NCBI RefSeq assembly: GCF_028683095.1
Contig: NZ_JAJUBC010000011.1
Coordinates: 62,001 to 126,000, forward strand
Direction: 5' to 3'
DNA from: Enterovibrio gelatinilyticus
GTDB taxonomy: Bacteria > Pseudomonadota > Gammaproteobacteria > Enterobacterales > Vibrionaceae
DNA: 64,000 nucleotides
In this document: piece by piece, positions 17,338 through 27,709 of the stretch
How the letters are laid out: the number at the start of each line of letters is the position of its first letter
Numbering within the stretch: the first letter of the stretch is position 1
The notes under the pieces: model-generated
The model's database searches: none
Seen by the model: the letters and a program-made list of their open reading frames with translations, nothing else
What the model was told of the DNA's origin: nothing
Made by a program: the position numbers and the translations under genes

Positions 17338-19233
17338 GTGAGCGAATATAACCAACATAACGATCAACGTGAACTGGACGCAGAGCCAGCCTTCAACCGT
17401 TTTATTGATGCAGCGATGAATCGCCGCAATTTCCTTCGTGCAACAGGGGCTGCGGGCTCTGTTGCCTTCTTCGCGGCCAGCCCGGTTGCACAGGCCGTGG
17501 CAGGCTCTATGGACAAAAGCACGCTAATGGGTTTCAAAGCTATTCCCGCCTCCACCGCAGATACGGTTGTCGTGCCTGAAGGCTATGTGGCTGAACGCCT
17601 CATTTCTTGGGGTGACCCATTGTTCGTGAACTCACCAGCTTTCAGTCAGTCCAATGACTCAAAAGCGCAGGAAATGCAGTATGGCGACAACACTGACGGC
17701 ATGACCTTTTTTCCTATCTCAGAGACTCGCGGTGTGCTAGTTGCCAACAACGAATACACCAACAATGAATATCTCTATACCCACCAAGGTAAAAACATTT
17801 CCGCAGATGATGTGCGCAAATCTCAAGCTGCGCATGCGGTCTCCATTGTTGAGTTAGTGAAGAAAGACGGTGAATGGCAAGTTAACCTTGATGGTCGACT
17901 AAACCGTAAGCTCACCGCCTACACCCCAATGGAAATGACAGGGCCAGCAGCAGGTCATGATTTGTTAAAAACCAAAGCCGACCCAACAGGAACCAAAATA
18001 CTGGGGACATACAACAACTGTGCAAACGGACAAACCCCATGGGGAACCTACCTTGCCTGTGAAGAAAACTTCAATGGTTACTTCGCGGCCTCTGAAGAGG
18101 TCGAACTCGGGAAGACGTACAAGCGCTATGGGGTGCGAGACAAAGATTGGGGTTACGATTGGTGGAAACATGATGAGCGTTTTGACGTAGCCAAAAACCC
18201 CAATGAACCACACCGCTTTGGTTGGGTGGTAGAAATCGACCCGATGGATCCTAACTCGACACCGAAGAAACGTTCGGCATTGGGCCGTTTTAAGCACGAG
18301 AATGCAGCAATGGCCATTAACGATGACGGTCATGTTGTCGTCTATCTCGGCGATGATGAACGCGGCGAGCACTTGTATAAGTTCGTATCGAAGAACAAAT
18401 ACAAACCAGGCACTCACGCATCCAATCGAGATTTACTCGAAGAGGGTACGCTATATGTGGCTAAATTGGATGGAAAAGAAGGCGAACTCAAAGGCAACGG
18501 TGAATGGCTAGAGCTTACTTTTGGTAAGAATGGACTCACACCAGAAAATGGATTTAACAGCCAAGCGGAAGTGATGATCTTTGCCCGTGAAGCAGCGACA
18601 CACGTTGGTGCAACAACAATGGATCGTCCTGAGTGGGTGGCTGTTCATCCTGATAACAAGCACGTTTTCTGTACGCTCACGAATAACAAATATCGTGGGG
18701 TCAGGGAAAATCAGCCAGTGAATGTCGCTAACCCACGTGAAAAAAATCCTTATGGACATATCATTCGTTGGGAACCGAAAGGCGGCGACCACACAGCGAC
18801 TGATTTCGAATGGGATCTGTTTGTAGTGGCTGGTAACCCAGAAGTGCACGAAGGCTTAATGGCGGGTACATCGAACATCAACAAAGACAACATGTTCAAT
18901 AGCCCTGATGGCCTTGGATTTGATACTGCAGGCCGCATGTGGATATTAACCGACGGTAAATACTCCAATAAGGACAATTTTGCTGGCATGGGCAATAACC
19001 AAATGCTCTGTGCTGACCCTACAACGGGCGAGATTCGCCGATTCCTAACCGGTCCAATTGCTTGCGAAATCACGGGGCTCACCTTCTCCCCTGATGGAAA
19101 AACCATGTTCGTGGGTGTTCAACACCCAGGTGAGAATCTTGCACCTTCTCACTTCCCTGATGGCGGTGACTCAGTGCCTCGCTCTACGGTCATGCGAATC
19201 ACACGGAAAGATGGCGGCGTGATTGGCGCGTAA
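17338..19233 (+). CDS. phoX: PhoX family alkaline phosphatase (DUF839), Tat-exported
   Basis: A 631-residue protein starting at a GTG with AAGGAAG upstream. RRNFLR at residues 29-34, followed by a hydrophobic stretch and AQAVA, is a twin-arginine signal, so it folds in the cytoplasm with its metals before export. The body matches PhoX: YVAERLISWGDPLF, DGMTFFPI, RGVLVANNEYTN, GPAAGHDLLKT, GTYNNCANGQTPWGTYLACEENFNGYF, FGWVVEIDP, ALGRFKHENAAMAI, VYLGDDERGEHLYKFVS and MDRPEWVAVHP. These hold the Ca/Fe ligands known for the family. It would release phosphate from organic esters in the periplasm. Pho regulation is expected, but I could not see a clear Pho box. Confidence 0.92.
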   Translation: MSEYNQHNDQRELDAEPAFNRFIDAAMNRRNFLRATGAAGSVAFFAASPVAQAVAGSMDKSTLMGFKAIPASTADTVVVPEGYVAERLISWGDPLFVNSPAFSQSNDSKAQEMQYGDNTDGMTFFPISETRGVLVANNEYTNNEYLYTHQGKNISADDVRKSQAAHAVSIVELVKKDGEWQVNLDGRLNRKLTAYTPMEMTGPAAGHDLLKTKADPTGTKILGTYNNCANGQTPWGTYLACEENFNGYFAASEEVELGKTYKRYGVRDKDWGYDWWKHDERFDVAKNPNEPHRFGWVVEIDPMDPNSTPKKRSALGRFKHENAAMAINDDGHVVVYLGDDERGEHLYKFVSKNKYKPGTHASNRDLLEEGTLYVAKLDGKEGELKGNGEWLELTFGKNGLTPENGFNSQAEVMIFAREAATHVGATTMDRPEWVAVHPDNKHVFCTLTNNKYRGVRENQPVNVANPREKNPYGHIIRWEPKGGDHTATDFEWDLFVVAGNPEVHEGLMAGTSNINKDNMFNSPDGLGFDTAGRMWILTDGKYSNKDNFAGMGNNQMLCADPTTGEIRRFLTGPIACEITGLTFSPDGKTMFVGVQHPGENLAPSHFPDGGDSVPRSTVMRITRKDGGVIGA

Positions 19234-19263
19234 CACATCACTAGCGACTCATGATTAAATGAT

Positions 19264-19290
19264 AAAAACCAGCCTGATGGCTGGTTTTTT
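19264..19290. terminator. Terminator after phoX
   Basis: AAAAACCAGCC-TGAT-GGCTGGTTTTTT is a compact stem with a T run. The A run on the other side could also end the convergent Mpo1-like gene. Confidence 0.9.
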
Positions 19291-19327
19291 GTTCTTCGGC
19301 AGATCTCGAGTCAATATGTCAGCCGCA

Positions 19328-19789
19328 TTAGTCTTGCTGATGGGGAGTAAGCGGCACATAGAAGTGAAATACCCAAGCGGGACCGATTAACAAGAACTGC
19401 ACATCTTTCAGAAAAGAAGGCTTCTTCCCCTCAATGTGGTGACCCACAAACTGCAATATCCACAGAGCAACAAACAGCACTAAGGATAAATTGATTATGC
19501 TGATATTCGCCGCATCAAGCTGAACCAACGCCAGAGTACAAAATGCCGAAAACGACGCCATGGCAATCAATGCTTTAATAGATAACCGTGCATAGAATCC
19601 CAAGACAAATGCCAACACGAGAAAGTAAGGGGCGACTTGAAACCCAGCAACAGAAAACGATGGCAGTAGCCAGAAAAATCCTGCGACAGAGAAGAAGATC
19701 CCCGGTACCGCCACCTTGTGAATTTTCTGGTTGGTAGGGTGTTGATGACTCTCACCATACTCATCAAACCATTCTTCCAGTGACTTCAT
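19328..19789 (-). CDS. Mpo1-like (DUF962) small membrane protein
   Basis: A 153-residue membrane protein. The N-terminus MKSLEEWFDEYGESHQHPTNQKIHKVAVP carries the conserved HxxxxN-x-x-HxxxxP pattern of DUF962. About four hydrophobic helices follow, and the second conserved block FVGHHIEGKKPSFLKDVQFLLIGPAWV is intact. The yeast relative Mpo1 is an iron-dependent dioxygenase that alpha-oxidises 2-hydroxy fatty acids; the His residues here could bind the same metal. The bacterial role is unproven. Its ATG overlaps the stop of the GNAT gene by four bases, so the two are translationally coupled. Confidence 0.87.
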   Translation of the reverse strand: MKSLEEWFDEYGESHQHPTNQKIHKVAVPGIFFSVAGFFWLLPSFSVAGFQVAPYFLVLAFVLGFYARLSIKALIAMASFSAFCTLALVQLDAANISIINLSLVLFVALWILQFVGHHIEGKKPSFLKDVQFLLIGPAWVFHFYVPLTPHQQD

Positions 19790-20331
19790 GCTTGTTCCTC
19801 TTGTCCGGATCTCAGTCCGTAAATCGCATGATCAACAATGCGTCCGTTAAGATCCTCGGCATTCGTTATCACTCCTTCTAACCGAAACCCTAGGCGTTCA
19901 CATAACCGACGGCTAGGTTGATTACCTGTCGCTGCGGCGATCTGGACTTTTTCTATCCCCATTTCATCAAAAGCAAGTTGAACCAATGCCAAGACACAGC
20001 GGGAAGCAATGCCTTTACCTTGGTATTCGTTACTTAACCAGTATCCAATCTCTACTTTTTTCAGCGAGCGAGAAATACTGTTGAAACTGACATTACCCAC
20101 GACATTGCCTTGGTAAATCATGGCGCATGTTAGGGATTTTCCCTCGGCATAACCATGAAGCGCACCTTTTATGAATTGCTCAAAAAAGGCCTCACCATTT
20201 GCGTGTGGAGGCCAAGCCAACCATTCAGAAAGGTACTCGCGCTCACCACAAACAATACGATAGTAATCTTTCGCGTAAGAGTGCTGAACCAGGGAAAGGG
20301 ACAACTCATCATCCAATGATAACGTAAACAT
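19786..20331 (-). CDS. RimJ/RimL-type GNAT acetyltransferase
   Basis: A 181-residue N-acetyltransferase starting at the ATG at 20331 (SD AAGGAGAA); the open frame upstream to 20451 has no support. Family marks are LSEWLAWPP near the N-terminus, VGNVSFNSISRSLKKVEIGYWLSNEYQGKGIASRCVLALVQLAF with the acetyl-CoA loop QGKGIA, and NQPSRRLCERLGFRLEG. This is the pattern of enzymes acetylating ribosomal protein N-termini or small amines. The actual substrate is unknown. It is the first gene of a two-gene operon with the Mpo1-like gene. Confidence 0.9.
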   Translation of the reverse strand: MFTLSLDDELSLSLVQHSYAKDYYRIVCGEREYLSEWLAWPPHANGEAFFEQFIKGALHGYAEGKSLTCAMIYQGNVVGNVSFNSISRSLKKVEIGYWLSNEYQGKGIASRCVLALVQLAFDEMGIEKVQIAAATGNQPSRRLCERLGFRLEGVITNAEDLNGRIVDHAIYGLRSGQEEQA

Positions 20332-21088
20332 CAAGTTCTCCTTCTCGTTGTTTTCACTCTCTAATCTAACAACAATGAGTGTCAGTGCATACCCAAACAC
20401 CCTGAATACGCATGTCAGTAGGCGTATCTTGACATAAGGGTATCTGGACATAGGGGTATGGCTACAAAAACATAGCTACAAGTCCAAAATTAGTTATATC
20501 ACCCTACTCATTCCAAATATGAAACGTAATCTCAAAAAATAGAAAGATAAATTTATTTCATATTTACCAATCACACAAAATACAAATTTAAAATCATCTA
20601 AAAAATTAGAAAACATCAACAAATAAACAAATCAACGGGATTGAAGGAAAAATAAAATCAGGAATATTAATAAGTTAATACAGCCAATAAAAAAGTCACA
20701 CGCATATTATTTATTTTTTCAATCGAAGCCATCGAAATAATTCCTTTTATATATTTTCAATTTTCCTCCTACAATCACCCCAGTGAGTGCTTTTTTGGAC
20801 ATTTCGCGGCATGCAATCTGGCATGACAAATGTGTGGGATTCGACTTAATCATTGATAAACAGCCAGTTGACACTTAATAAAGTCTTCACCATGGTTCGA
20901 GTTCAACAGAAATCGCTTCATCCCCTCAGATGTAGTGAATACAAATTAAGACACATTCTTACATTGGAACCTGAGGCAGGAAAATTAAATAACATCAACC
21001 CTTTCATGAACACACGAAGAAACATGAGAGTTTAATTCAATCACTCACCAATTCTCATAACACACGCAAGAATATAAAGGAGATAAAT
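20332..21088. other. Long AT-rich intergenic region upstream of katG
   Basis: About 760 bases, markedly AT-rich between 20470 and 20780, with many A and T runs. It separates the minus-strand GNAT gene from katG. A 60-codon open frame at 20853-21035 has no coding features. The region probably carries the katG promoter and leader. The A-tracts suggest curved DNA and nucleoid-protein binding, which is an inference. Confidence 0.5.
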
Positions 21089-23299
21089 ATGTTCAAGCGC
21101 ACGTTACTTTCAATAACATTAACAAGCCTGCTTGTGACGGCTCCCGCTTTTTCTCAAGGAGAGCCAAAATCAAATCAATTCTGGTGGCCAGATCAACTCA
21201 ACCTAGCGCCACTCCGTGACCACGACAATTCCTCCAACCCCTATGGTGAAAGCTTCGATTACGCCACTGCATTCGAAGCCCTTGACCTCAACCAAGTCAA
21301 AAAGGACATTGCCACTGTTCTCACCACCTCGCAAGATTGGTGGCCTGCGGACTATGGCCACTACGGACCTTTTTTCATTCGCATGGCATGGCATGCGGCA
21401 GGCACCTATCGCGTGAACGATGGGAGAGGCGGTGCTGGCGGTGGTCAACAGCGTTTTGACCCACTCAACAGCTGGCCGGACAACGGTAACTTAGACAAAG
21501 CTAGGCGTCTGCTATGGCCCGTTAAGCAAAAATACGGTGCCAGCTTGTCTTGGGCTGATCTCATGGCATTAACAGGCAATGTATCTCTTGAGGCCATGGG
21601 CTTTAAAACCTTTGGTTTTGCCGGAGGTCGTGAAGACGACTGGGAGCCAGACCTCGTGTATTGGGGACCAGAAGAGGAAATGCTTGCTGACGAGCGGCGA
21701 GACGAAAAAGGCAAGCTAAAAGAAGGGTTAGCTGCCGTGCAAATGGGGCTGATATATGTGAACCCAGAAGGCCCAGGCGGTGTCCCCGACCCACTCGCTG
21801 CAGCCAAAGATATTCGCCATTCGTTTGGTCGAATGGCCATGAACGACGAGGAGATCGTTGCACTTATTGCAGGCGGTCATACATTCGGTAAAGCACATGG
21901 TGCTCACAAACCCGAAGAGTGCGTAGGCCCTGCTCCCGCAGGCGCTGCCGTTGAAGAACAAGGCTTCGGCTGGAAAAACAAATGTGGCACAGGAAAAGGC
22001 GGTGATACCGTCACGAGTGGTCTTGAAGGCGCGTGGACAGTAACCCCAACACAATGGACGACTAATTATCTCGATAACCTTTTCAACTTCAACTGGGTGT
22101 TAACGGAAAGCCCTGCTGGTGCAAAACAATGGATCCCGGATTCAAAAGCGGCAGCGCAATTGGTGCCAGATGCGCACGACCCTCGTAAGCGCCACGCTCC
22201 AATCATGTTTACGACGGATATTGCCATCAAAGAAGACCCTCAGTTCCGTGCCATCGCAGAACGTTTCCGTGAAGACCCTGCGCAATTTGAACTGGCCTTT
22301 GCCAAAGCATGGTTCAAGCTAAATCACCGTGATCTTGGCCCTCGCGCCCGCTACATCGGTGCTGAAATTCCAGAAGAGATTCTTGTGTGGCAAGACCCTA
22401 TCCCAGCCGTTGATCACCCTCTGATCACCGAACAACAAGCCAATGCCATTAAAGCCAGTATTCTTGCTTCCGGCCTCACTGTTCCTGAGCTTGTAAGAAC
22501 TGCATGGGCTGCTGCAGCCAGTTACCGAGGTACAGATATGCGTGGTGGCGCGAACGGTGCTCGTCTTGCACTGGCTCCTCAAAAAGACTGGCCCGTGAAT
22601 GATCCTAAAGAGACAAAGAAAGTCCTAAACACGCTTACAAACATTCAGGAGAAATTCAACAAAGACGCTGGTGATACCCAAGTCTCTCTTGCCGATGTCA
22701 TTGTGCTAGGCGGTGATGCGGCGATTGAAAAAGCAGCGAAAGACGCAGGTTACCCGACTGACGTACCATTTACGCCTGGGCGAATGGATGCCACACAAGC
22801 CATGACTGATGTCGAGTCTTTTGCTGTGCTCGAACCGACCGCTGATGGTTTCCGCAACTACTATGACGGCACTAAGAACTATCGCTCCCCTGCAGAAATG
22901 CTGGTAGAACGTGCAGACTTGCTGACACTAACCGTACCAGAAATGACGGTACTGGTGGGCGGCATGCGAGCCTTAGATGCCAACAGCAACGGATCTGACA
23001 ATGGCGTGTTTACCAACAAACCAGGCACACTCAACAATGACTTCTTCATCAATCTGTTAGATATGTCCACCAAGTGGTCACCTTCTGCAGACCAAGAAGG
23101 TATCTATGTTGGGCATGACCGTACCTCTGGCGACCAAAAATGGACCGCAACCCCCGTTGATCTGATTTTTGGTTCAAACGCCGAGTTACGTTCTATTGCC
23201 GAAGTGTATGCCTCAGACAACGCGCAACAAAAATTTGTTGATGATTTTGTTGTGGCATGGACCAAAGTGATGAATAACGATCGATTCGACGTAAATTGA
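21089..23299 (+). CDS. katG: Catalase-peroxidase with an export signal
   Basis: A bifunctional heme enzyme that destroys hydrogen peroxide. The 736-residue length is normal. SD AAAGGAG precedes the ATG. Residues 1-22 ([22 protein letters not shown]) form a Sec signal, so the enzyme should act in the periplasm, like the KatP/periplasmic KatG subgroup. Active-site residues are Arg98, Trp101 and His102 ([11 protein letters not shown]). Tyr223 (LIYVNPEGP) and Met249 (GRMAMNDEE) complete the Met-Tyr-Trp crosslink needed for catalase activity. His264 ([11 protein letters not shown]) is the proximal heme ligand. The C-terminal pseudo-peroxidase domain is complete ([24 protein letters not shown]). 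Confidence 0.96.
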   Translation: MFKRTLLSITLTSLLVTAPAFSQGEPKSNQFWWPDQLNLAPLRDHDNSSNPYGESFDYATAFEALDLNQVKKDIATVLTTSQDWWPADYGHYGPFFIRMAWHAAGTYRVNDGRGGAGGGQQRFDPLNSWPDNGNLDKARRLLWPVKQKYGASLSWADLMALTGNVSLEAMGFKTFGFAGGREDDWEPDLVYWGPEEEMLADERRDEKGKLKEGLAAVQMGLIYVNPEGPGGVPDPLAAAKDIRHSFGRMAMNDEEIVALIAGGHTFGKAHGAHKPEECVGPAPAGAAVEEQGFGWKNKCGTGKGGDTVTSGLEGAWTVTPTQWTTNYLDNLFNFNWVLTESPAGAKQWIPDSKAAAQLVPDAHDPRKRHAPIMFTTDIAIKEDPQFRAIAERFREDPAQFELAFAKAWFKLNHRDLGPRARYIGAEIPEEILVWQDPIPAVDHPLITEQQANAIKASILASGLTVPELVRTAWAAAASYRGTDMRGGANGARLALAPQKDWPVNDPKETKKVLNTLTNIQEKFNKDAGDTQVSLADVIVLGGDAAIEKAAKDAGYPTDVPFTPGRMDATQAMTDVESFAVLEPTADGFRNYYDGTKNYRSPAEMLVERADLLTLTVPEMTVLVGGMRALDANSNGSDNGVFTNKPGTLNNDFFINLLDMSTKWSPSADQEGIYVGHDRTSGDQKWTATPVDLIFGSNAELRSIAEVYASDNAQQKFVDDFVVAWTKVMNNDRFDVN

Positions 23300-23348
23300 G
23301 TACTCCTTCACAAAAAATATTACATTCGAGATGATCTTGTCACTTTAT

Positions 23349-23373
23349 AAGCACCGCTAAGCGGTGCTTTTTT
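23349..23373 (+). terminator. katG terminator
   Basis: AAGCACCGC-TAA-GCGGTGCTTTTTT is a perfect eight-base stem with a T run, 50 bases after the katG stop. Confidence 0.92.
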
Positions 23374-23635
23374 CACTCCTCATTTTATGATGCGGCGGAA
23401 CAACACCCACTCCAACAAACAGTTACCTTTAAGATATAGATAGGCTACAGATGCTCTGCTTAATTTCACAACACTGTTTTGCAGAAGTACCCGTACCCAC
23501 ACCATAACTCTGGGATTAGGATTAAATGGAAACTCGATGTGCAGCATTAAGCATGTGCGTTGAGTCCATGCATTTCAACATTGAGGTCACACAATGTGGA
23601 AAGGAATTCGAAGTCTCATTGCTAAGGTGTTCCCT

Positions 23636-24205
23636 ATGACAATCTCAATCCATCCCGCTGTTAACAACGGCGTTCAACACATCGACGTTGACGGATTTGC
23701 CGGCGGAAAACTCACGTGCAAATGCGCATCAGATCCTGTCGTCGTTAATGTTTCCGCACAAACCGCATTTAACCATGTCTGCGGTTGTTCAAAGTGCTGG
23801 AAACCTGAAAACGCGCTTTTCTCACAGATTGCCGTCGTCTCAAAAGACAGCGTCGCGATCGAGCAAGGAGCGGACAAGCTGCACATCATTGATACCAACG
23901 CTGCCATTCAACGCCATGCATGCCAAGACTGTGGCGTCCACATGGTTGGGCGAATTGAAGATAGTAATCATCCATTTTATGGTCTGGATTTTGTCCATAC
24001 CGAACTATCAAATGAGCAAGGTTGGTCAGCACCAGAATTTGCCGCATTTGTTTCCTCAATCATTGAAGCTGGTACGCCCCCAGAGCAAATGCCAGCCATT
24101 CGTGACCGACTAAAAGAACTTGGCCTCGAGCCTTATGATTGCTTGTCGCCAGCTCTGATGGATATCATTGCAAATCATGTGGCTACGCAACGAGCTGGCG
24201 GGTAA
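23636..24205 (+). CDS. gfa: S-(hydroxymethyl)glutathione synthase (glutathione-dependent formaldehyde-activating enzyme)
   Basis: The start at 23636 (SD AAGGTG) gives [12 protein letters not shown], which matches the usual N-terminus of Gfa; an upstream in-frame ATG at 23594 adds 14 residues without homology. The 189-residue protein has the zinc sites of the GFA fold: CKC (about 28-30), CGCSKCW (about 48-54) and CQDCG (about 98-102). It is thought to speed the joining of formaldehyde to glutathione. The usual partner, glutathione-dependent formaldehyde dehydrogenase, is not adjacent. A long hairpin follows 34 bases after the stop. Confidence 0.92.
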   Translation: MTISIHPAVNNGVQHIDVDGFAGGKLTCKCASDPVVVNVSAQTAFNHVCGCSKCWKPENALFSQIAVVSKDSVAIEQGADKLHIIDTNAAIQRHACQDCGVHMVGRIEDSNHPFYGLDFVHTELSNEQGWSAPEFAAFVSSIIEAGTPPEQMPAIRDRLKELGLEPYDCLSPALMDIIANHVATQRAGG

Positions 24206-24239
24206 CAAAGCGCGATTTCCTGACTCAGGAATGACAAAT

Positions 24240-24280
24240 AAATCAGACAGTGCAGACATTTATAATGCACTGTCTGATTT
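24240..24280. terminator. Long perfect hairpin after gfa
   Basis: Two 15-base arms (24240-24254 and 24266-24280) are exact complements around an 11-base loop, with A-rich and T-rich ends. It is probably a terminator, though the T run is only three bases. Confidence 0.6.
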
Positions 24281-24298
24281 CAATGATTTAATCAAAAC

Positions 24299-24343
24299 AT
24301 ACCCAATCAACCTCAAGATGCAGAGTTCAGGTTGTTTGGGTAT
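24299..24343. repeat. Dispersed palindromic repeat, copy 1
   Basis: ATACCCAA and TTGGGTAT form the outer arms, with inner ACCT and AGGT, and CAAGATGC and the sequence GTTCAGG between them. Closely similar elements occur at 48942-48987 and 61738-61775. I recognise this palindrome as common between genes in Vibrio-type genomes. Confidence 0.7.
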
Positions 24344-24530
24344 ATTAGCGCTAACCCCACACTCTTATGAGTCCGGCTTTTCACTAACGCCCAACATTAC
24401 AAAGAAAAAATACAAAGCCTCACACATACTCTGATTGCCTGATAGGTTTATTGTCACGATTATCAGACAACAAACAACCAATCACTAATGTACAGTTTCT
24501 TTGGCATTTCTTTTAAAAGGCAAAGGGACA

Positions 24531-27170
24531 ATGTTCAATTTATTCAAGCAACAAGGTGTTTGGCGAACGCTGATGACGCCCGTCCGCGCCACAGTCACTC
24601 TCATAGAACGAATTATTGTTTTCCTCACCGGCTGGATCCGTAGCATTCTAGAAACAGGGGAAATCACCTTCAACCTCGAATCCATCGGTCTTTCAGAGGC
24701 TGAAGCTCGCAATAAATGGCGCGATGATCGTGCTGGCGTTATCGCTATGGCTCGGCGAAACCAGATCAAAATTGAACAGGGGCTCCGCCTGCGTGACCTC
24801 AATGGTGATTTAGTCCCTCCCTCCAAAGAGCGTTATGATTTTCACGTTGTCATGGGCAAAGGCTATTTTCCTATTGTCGGGAATTTGCTTATTCCCGCCG
24901 GCGCAGGAACCTTTCAAGGGCAAGGTTGTTTTGTCAGACGTAAGGCGCTTTTTTCTGCCGTTAAGAGTGTGACCACTCACCCAACCGCACTGTGTCCGAT
25001 TGGCGGCACTGACAACGACGGACTCCTGACTCAATGCGGATCAAGCCGAATATTTGATTTTGCCGTTAGCGGATGTTTGAAAGATCCAGGAGACGGAGGG
25101 AACGGTATTGTCTTGGGCCACACTCCTCCAGAACCAGACATTGCAAAATCAGCACCACCGACATCGCCACAGTATTGGGCGGGTCAGCCCAATAGAACAC
25201 CACAAAAACGATTTGGCGAACCGCAAGTTTGGTCCGGCTTAACCTCATTTAGACTCAAAAACAGCGCTGGTGACACCGAAATCACCGTTCCAGCTCGAGG
25301 CTCTTACAGCACGTCAAAAGACGTATTACTTGATGACACAGTTGATATTCCGTTGGTGAGATGGGTACGCGCATTCTCCGCAGACGGGAAAGAAATCGCA
25401 CGCTATGCCAACGTGGGAAACACGCTTGCAGGCAAGCCTGTAGGTATCAGTGCCGATGACCGACAAACGACCAGTAACCCCCGTCCACAAGGCGAGACGC
25501 GGGTGTACCACAAACCCATTAAACCGTCAGATCAAACAACCACTGTTATTGTTCCAGACGGCCTTCCTTCGGCAACCAAAACCGTTGAAGTCTCTTTCTA
25601 TCACTATATTTCCCATTACACAGTGTTGTCGCAAATGACACCGTATCTTCCTGGTAACTATTACACCGTTGCACGGGCATCCTACAATGCCTTCGCCAAT
25701 ATTGTGGTAGAACACATGCCTTGGAATGGATTTGTTGGTGTAGATGGCGCTTACAACACACTCATCAACATGATGGCACGTTCGAATGGCCTTGATGGCT
25801 GGTTCTTTCCTGGTGGTTACGAAGATTACATGCACAACAGCTTTATAGGTTGCGCAGGCGTCAACAATGTAGGGTGGGCCTTGTTTATGTCGGAGGCGCA
25901 GCAAGGAAGCAGAAACCCAGCTGACGCCAATCGTTGGCCAAATCCACAAGGACAGTTAGAAGTTCATCGCAAAATCACCTATATCGCCTCTTCAAACGAT
26001 CTCGCTAACTTCGATGGTTACGGGAATCGAAATGGTGCCCTGTACATGGGCGCAAATTCAAATTCCATGCAAACGGGAAGCATGGAACATCACTTTGATT
26101 CGAACAATATTGACCCATTTGGTAATTCATCAACAAAAGACGAAGCAGATTGGAACCCGATGCGATGGACCAGTCTCGTGGTATTCACCGCGGAATCACG
26201 ACGAAACGCCATTGTTATTACCAGCACACCGACAGATTCGCGACGGGTCACCTACTGCAAGACGCGACTCACACAAGAGTCCCCCTCTTCAAGTAATCCC
26301 GACAGCAACATTTACAGTGGATTAACAGGCAACCACTACTGTCACCCACGTCCTGACGACTTTGGCTCCTTGCTCGAAGTACGCCCACCGTCCATTGCGC
26401 ACTTGCACCTCACCCCCTATGACGAGAATGAACGCGTAGCAGGCGACCTTCCTGCACAACGTGGTGGCGTTGGAGAACTACAGGCATTATTTTCAGGTAC
26501 TCGAACCGTATTGTTCCGTCCTTGGATATACGACATCACCCCACTCAAAAACCAACTTCCTTATGGTTGGAAAGTGGTGTTTTCCGCCAAAGATAAAACG
26601 CTGCCCGGCGCCGGGAAAGATGTCGCATTGTCAGCAGACTCCATTGGTATCGCAGGGCAACACCAACTTAATACTCTCTACTTTGGCACGCATACCCACA
26701 ATTTCAAAGGGCGCACCATTGAATCTGGCCGTGTGTATACCGTGTCTGCAGATATTTCGTTTCTTAGCGATCGCTTTGACGACATCAATATGAACTTGCT
26801 GAGTGTGTCCGCTAACTACCTATTTGATGAGGTCAAAAAAACCTCGGGCACCCCTGCAGAAAAACTGCCAGTGACGCTGCTGGTGATGCCAGCGCGGATT
26901 CGGCTTTGGGAAAACGCCAAAGGCGCGAAAAAATTCTATGTGGAGATCCCACTACTGAATACTGACAGCAGAGACGTTTCCTTTCCCGACAACGTTAACC
27001 ACATGCAATATTTTAAAATTAAGGTCGAAACCGCCTCGGTCGATACATCGCTTAATCGAGATGCTGATCAAGATGCTGATCAAGATGCCCAGCAAGACAT
27101 CATGCAAGAAGATGGTGACATTCTATTGAAAGATGCGAGTGTTACTCAAAGTCGAGATGCCTCAAGCTGA
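24531..27170 (+). CDS. Large protein of unknown family
   Basis: An 879-residue protein starting at the ATG at 24531 with AAAGG upstream; a TTG at 24501 is in frame but weaker. I do not recognise the family. There is no signal peptide; residues 15-40 form an amphipathic or weakly hydrophobic helix (ATVTLIERIIVFLTGWIRSIL). Most of the protein looks like an extended beta-rich fold with many Gly, Asn, Tyr and Trp residues (GNYYTVARASYNAFANIV, NGLDGWFFPGGYEDYMHNSFIGCAGVNNVGW, MGANSNSMQTGSMEHHFDSNN). His residues cluster in SGLTGNHYCHPRPDDFG and PSIAHLHLTPYDE. The last 50 residues hold an Asp/Gln repeat (DADQDADQDAQQD). Nothing adjacent explains it. It appears intact with normal codon use. Confidence 0.75.
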   Translation: MFNLFKQQGVWRTLMTPVRATVTLIERIIVFLTGWIRSILETGEITFNLESIGLSEAEARNKWRDDRAGVIAMARRNQIKIEQGLRLRDLNGDLVPPSKERYDFHVVMGKGYFPIVGNLLIPAGAGTFQGQGCFVRRKALFSAVKSVTTHPTALCPIGGTDNDGLLTQCGSSRIFDFAVSGCLKDPGDGGNGIVLGHTPPEPDIAKSAPPTSPQYWAGQPNRTPQKRFGEPQVWSGLTSFRLKNSAGDTEITVPARGSYSTSKDVLLDDTVDIPLVRWVRAFSADGKEIARYANVGNTLAGKPVGISADDRQTTSNPRPQGETRVYHKPIKPSDQTTTVIVPDGLPSATKTVEVSFYHYISHYTVLSQMTPYLPGNYYTVARASYNAFANIVVEHMPWNGFVGVDGAYNTLINMMARSNGLDGWFFPGGYEDYMHNSFIGCAGVNNVGWALFMSEAQQGSRNPADANRWPNPQGQLEVHRKITYIASSNDLANFDGYGNRNGALYMGANSNSMQTGSMEHHFDSNNIDPFGNSSTKDEADWNPMRWTSLVVFTAESRRNAIVITSTPTDSRRVTYCKTRLTQESPSSSNPDSNIYSGLTGNHYCHPRPDDFGSLLEVRPPSIAHLHLTPYDENERVAGDLPAQRGGVGELQALFSGTRTVLFRPWIYDITPLKNQLPYGWKVVFSAKDKTLPGAGKDVALSADSIGIAGQHQLNTLYFGTHTHNFKGRTIESGRVYTVSADISFLSDRFDDINMNLLSVSANYLFDEVKKTSGTPAEKLPVTLLVMPARIRLWENAKGAKKFYVEIPLLNTDSRDVSFPDNVNHMQYFKIKVETASVDTSLNRDADQDADQDAQQDIMQEDGDILLKDASVTQSRDASS

Positions 27171-27256
27171 TACGATGACATAGGGTTAAGAAGTCGCGCC
27201 ACTTAGGACTTGGTGCGACTTCGTCTTCTTTCCATGCATACAACAGGATGACACGT

Positions 27257-27601
27257 ATGTTGATCAGATTTAGCTGCAAGGCTTACGCCGATATCACCAT
27301 GTTTGGTGAAGTTGGCTTACAGATGTTGAAAATGATGGGACACAGCGAAACCGTGCCCGGCGCAATTTTAGCCGAAGATGTTCCTGCTGCTCTGGGTAAC
27401 CTTTTCGACGCCATTGAAACGGAAAAAACCAAATCGGCGGCAGCGCCTACCAGCAGCGATGAAGACGAAGAAGACAGCTTCATCGAATCTCCCGTTAGTA
27501 TCGGCCATCGCGCAATCCCGTTAATAGAATTGCTCACCGCTGCGGCGAATGATAAATGCGATGTCATGTGGCAGGATGCGACAAACAGTACGTTTCTTTA
27601 G
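27257..27601 (+). CDS. DUF1840 family protein
   Basis: A 114-residue soluble protein. The ATG at 27257 (AGGA eight bases upstream) gives the family start MLIRFSCKAYADITMFGEVGLQMLKMMGHS, followed by TVPGAILAEDVPAALGNLFDAIE, a variable acidic linker (SSDEDEEDS) and a C-terminal helix pair (IGHRAIPLIELLTAAANDKCDVMW). The function of DUF1840 is unknown; a basic N-lobe and an acidic linker suggest a protein contact role. It is alone on the plus strand and ends at a terminator shared with the convergent DinB gene. Confidence 0.9.
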   Translation: MLIRFSCKAYADITMFGEVGLQMLKMMGHSETVPGAILAEDVPAALGNLFDAIETEKTKSAAAPTSSDEDEEDSFIESPVSIGHRAIPLIELLTAAANDKCDVMWQDATNSTFL

Positions 27602-27637
27602 TCGCCGATGCCTCATCGCTAGAGTGTGTGAATAGAA

Positions 27638-27677
27638 TAAAAAGCACCGATGGTTTGGTCATCCGTGCTTTTTTTGT
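27638..27677. terminator. Terminator shared by DUF1840 and DinB genes
   Basis: AAAAAGCAC-C-GATG pairs with CATC-C-GTGCTTTTTTT around a seven-base loop, leaving one C-C mismatch. Confidence 0.85.
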
Positions 27678-27709
27678 TTGTCTCTAATTGGTGGTCTTAG
27701 CGAGCCTTA

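Noticed and set aside
20853..21035. 60-codon open frame in the AT-rich katG leader
   Set aside because: No ribosome site or protein-like pattern; better explained as part of the leader.
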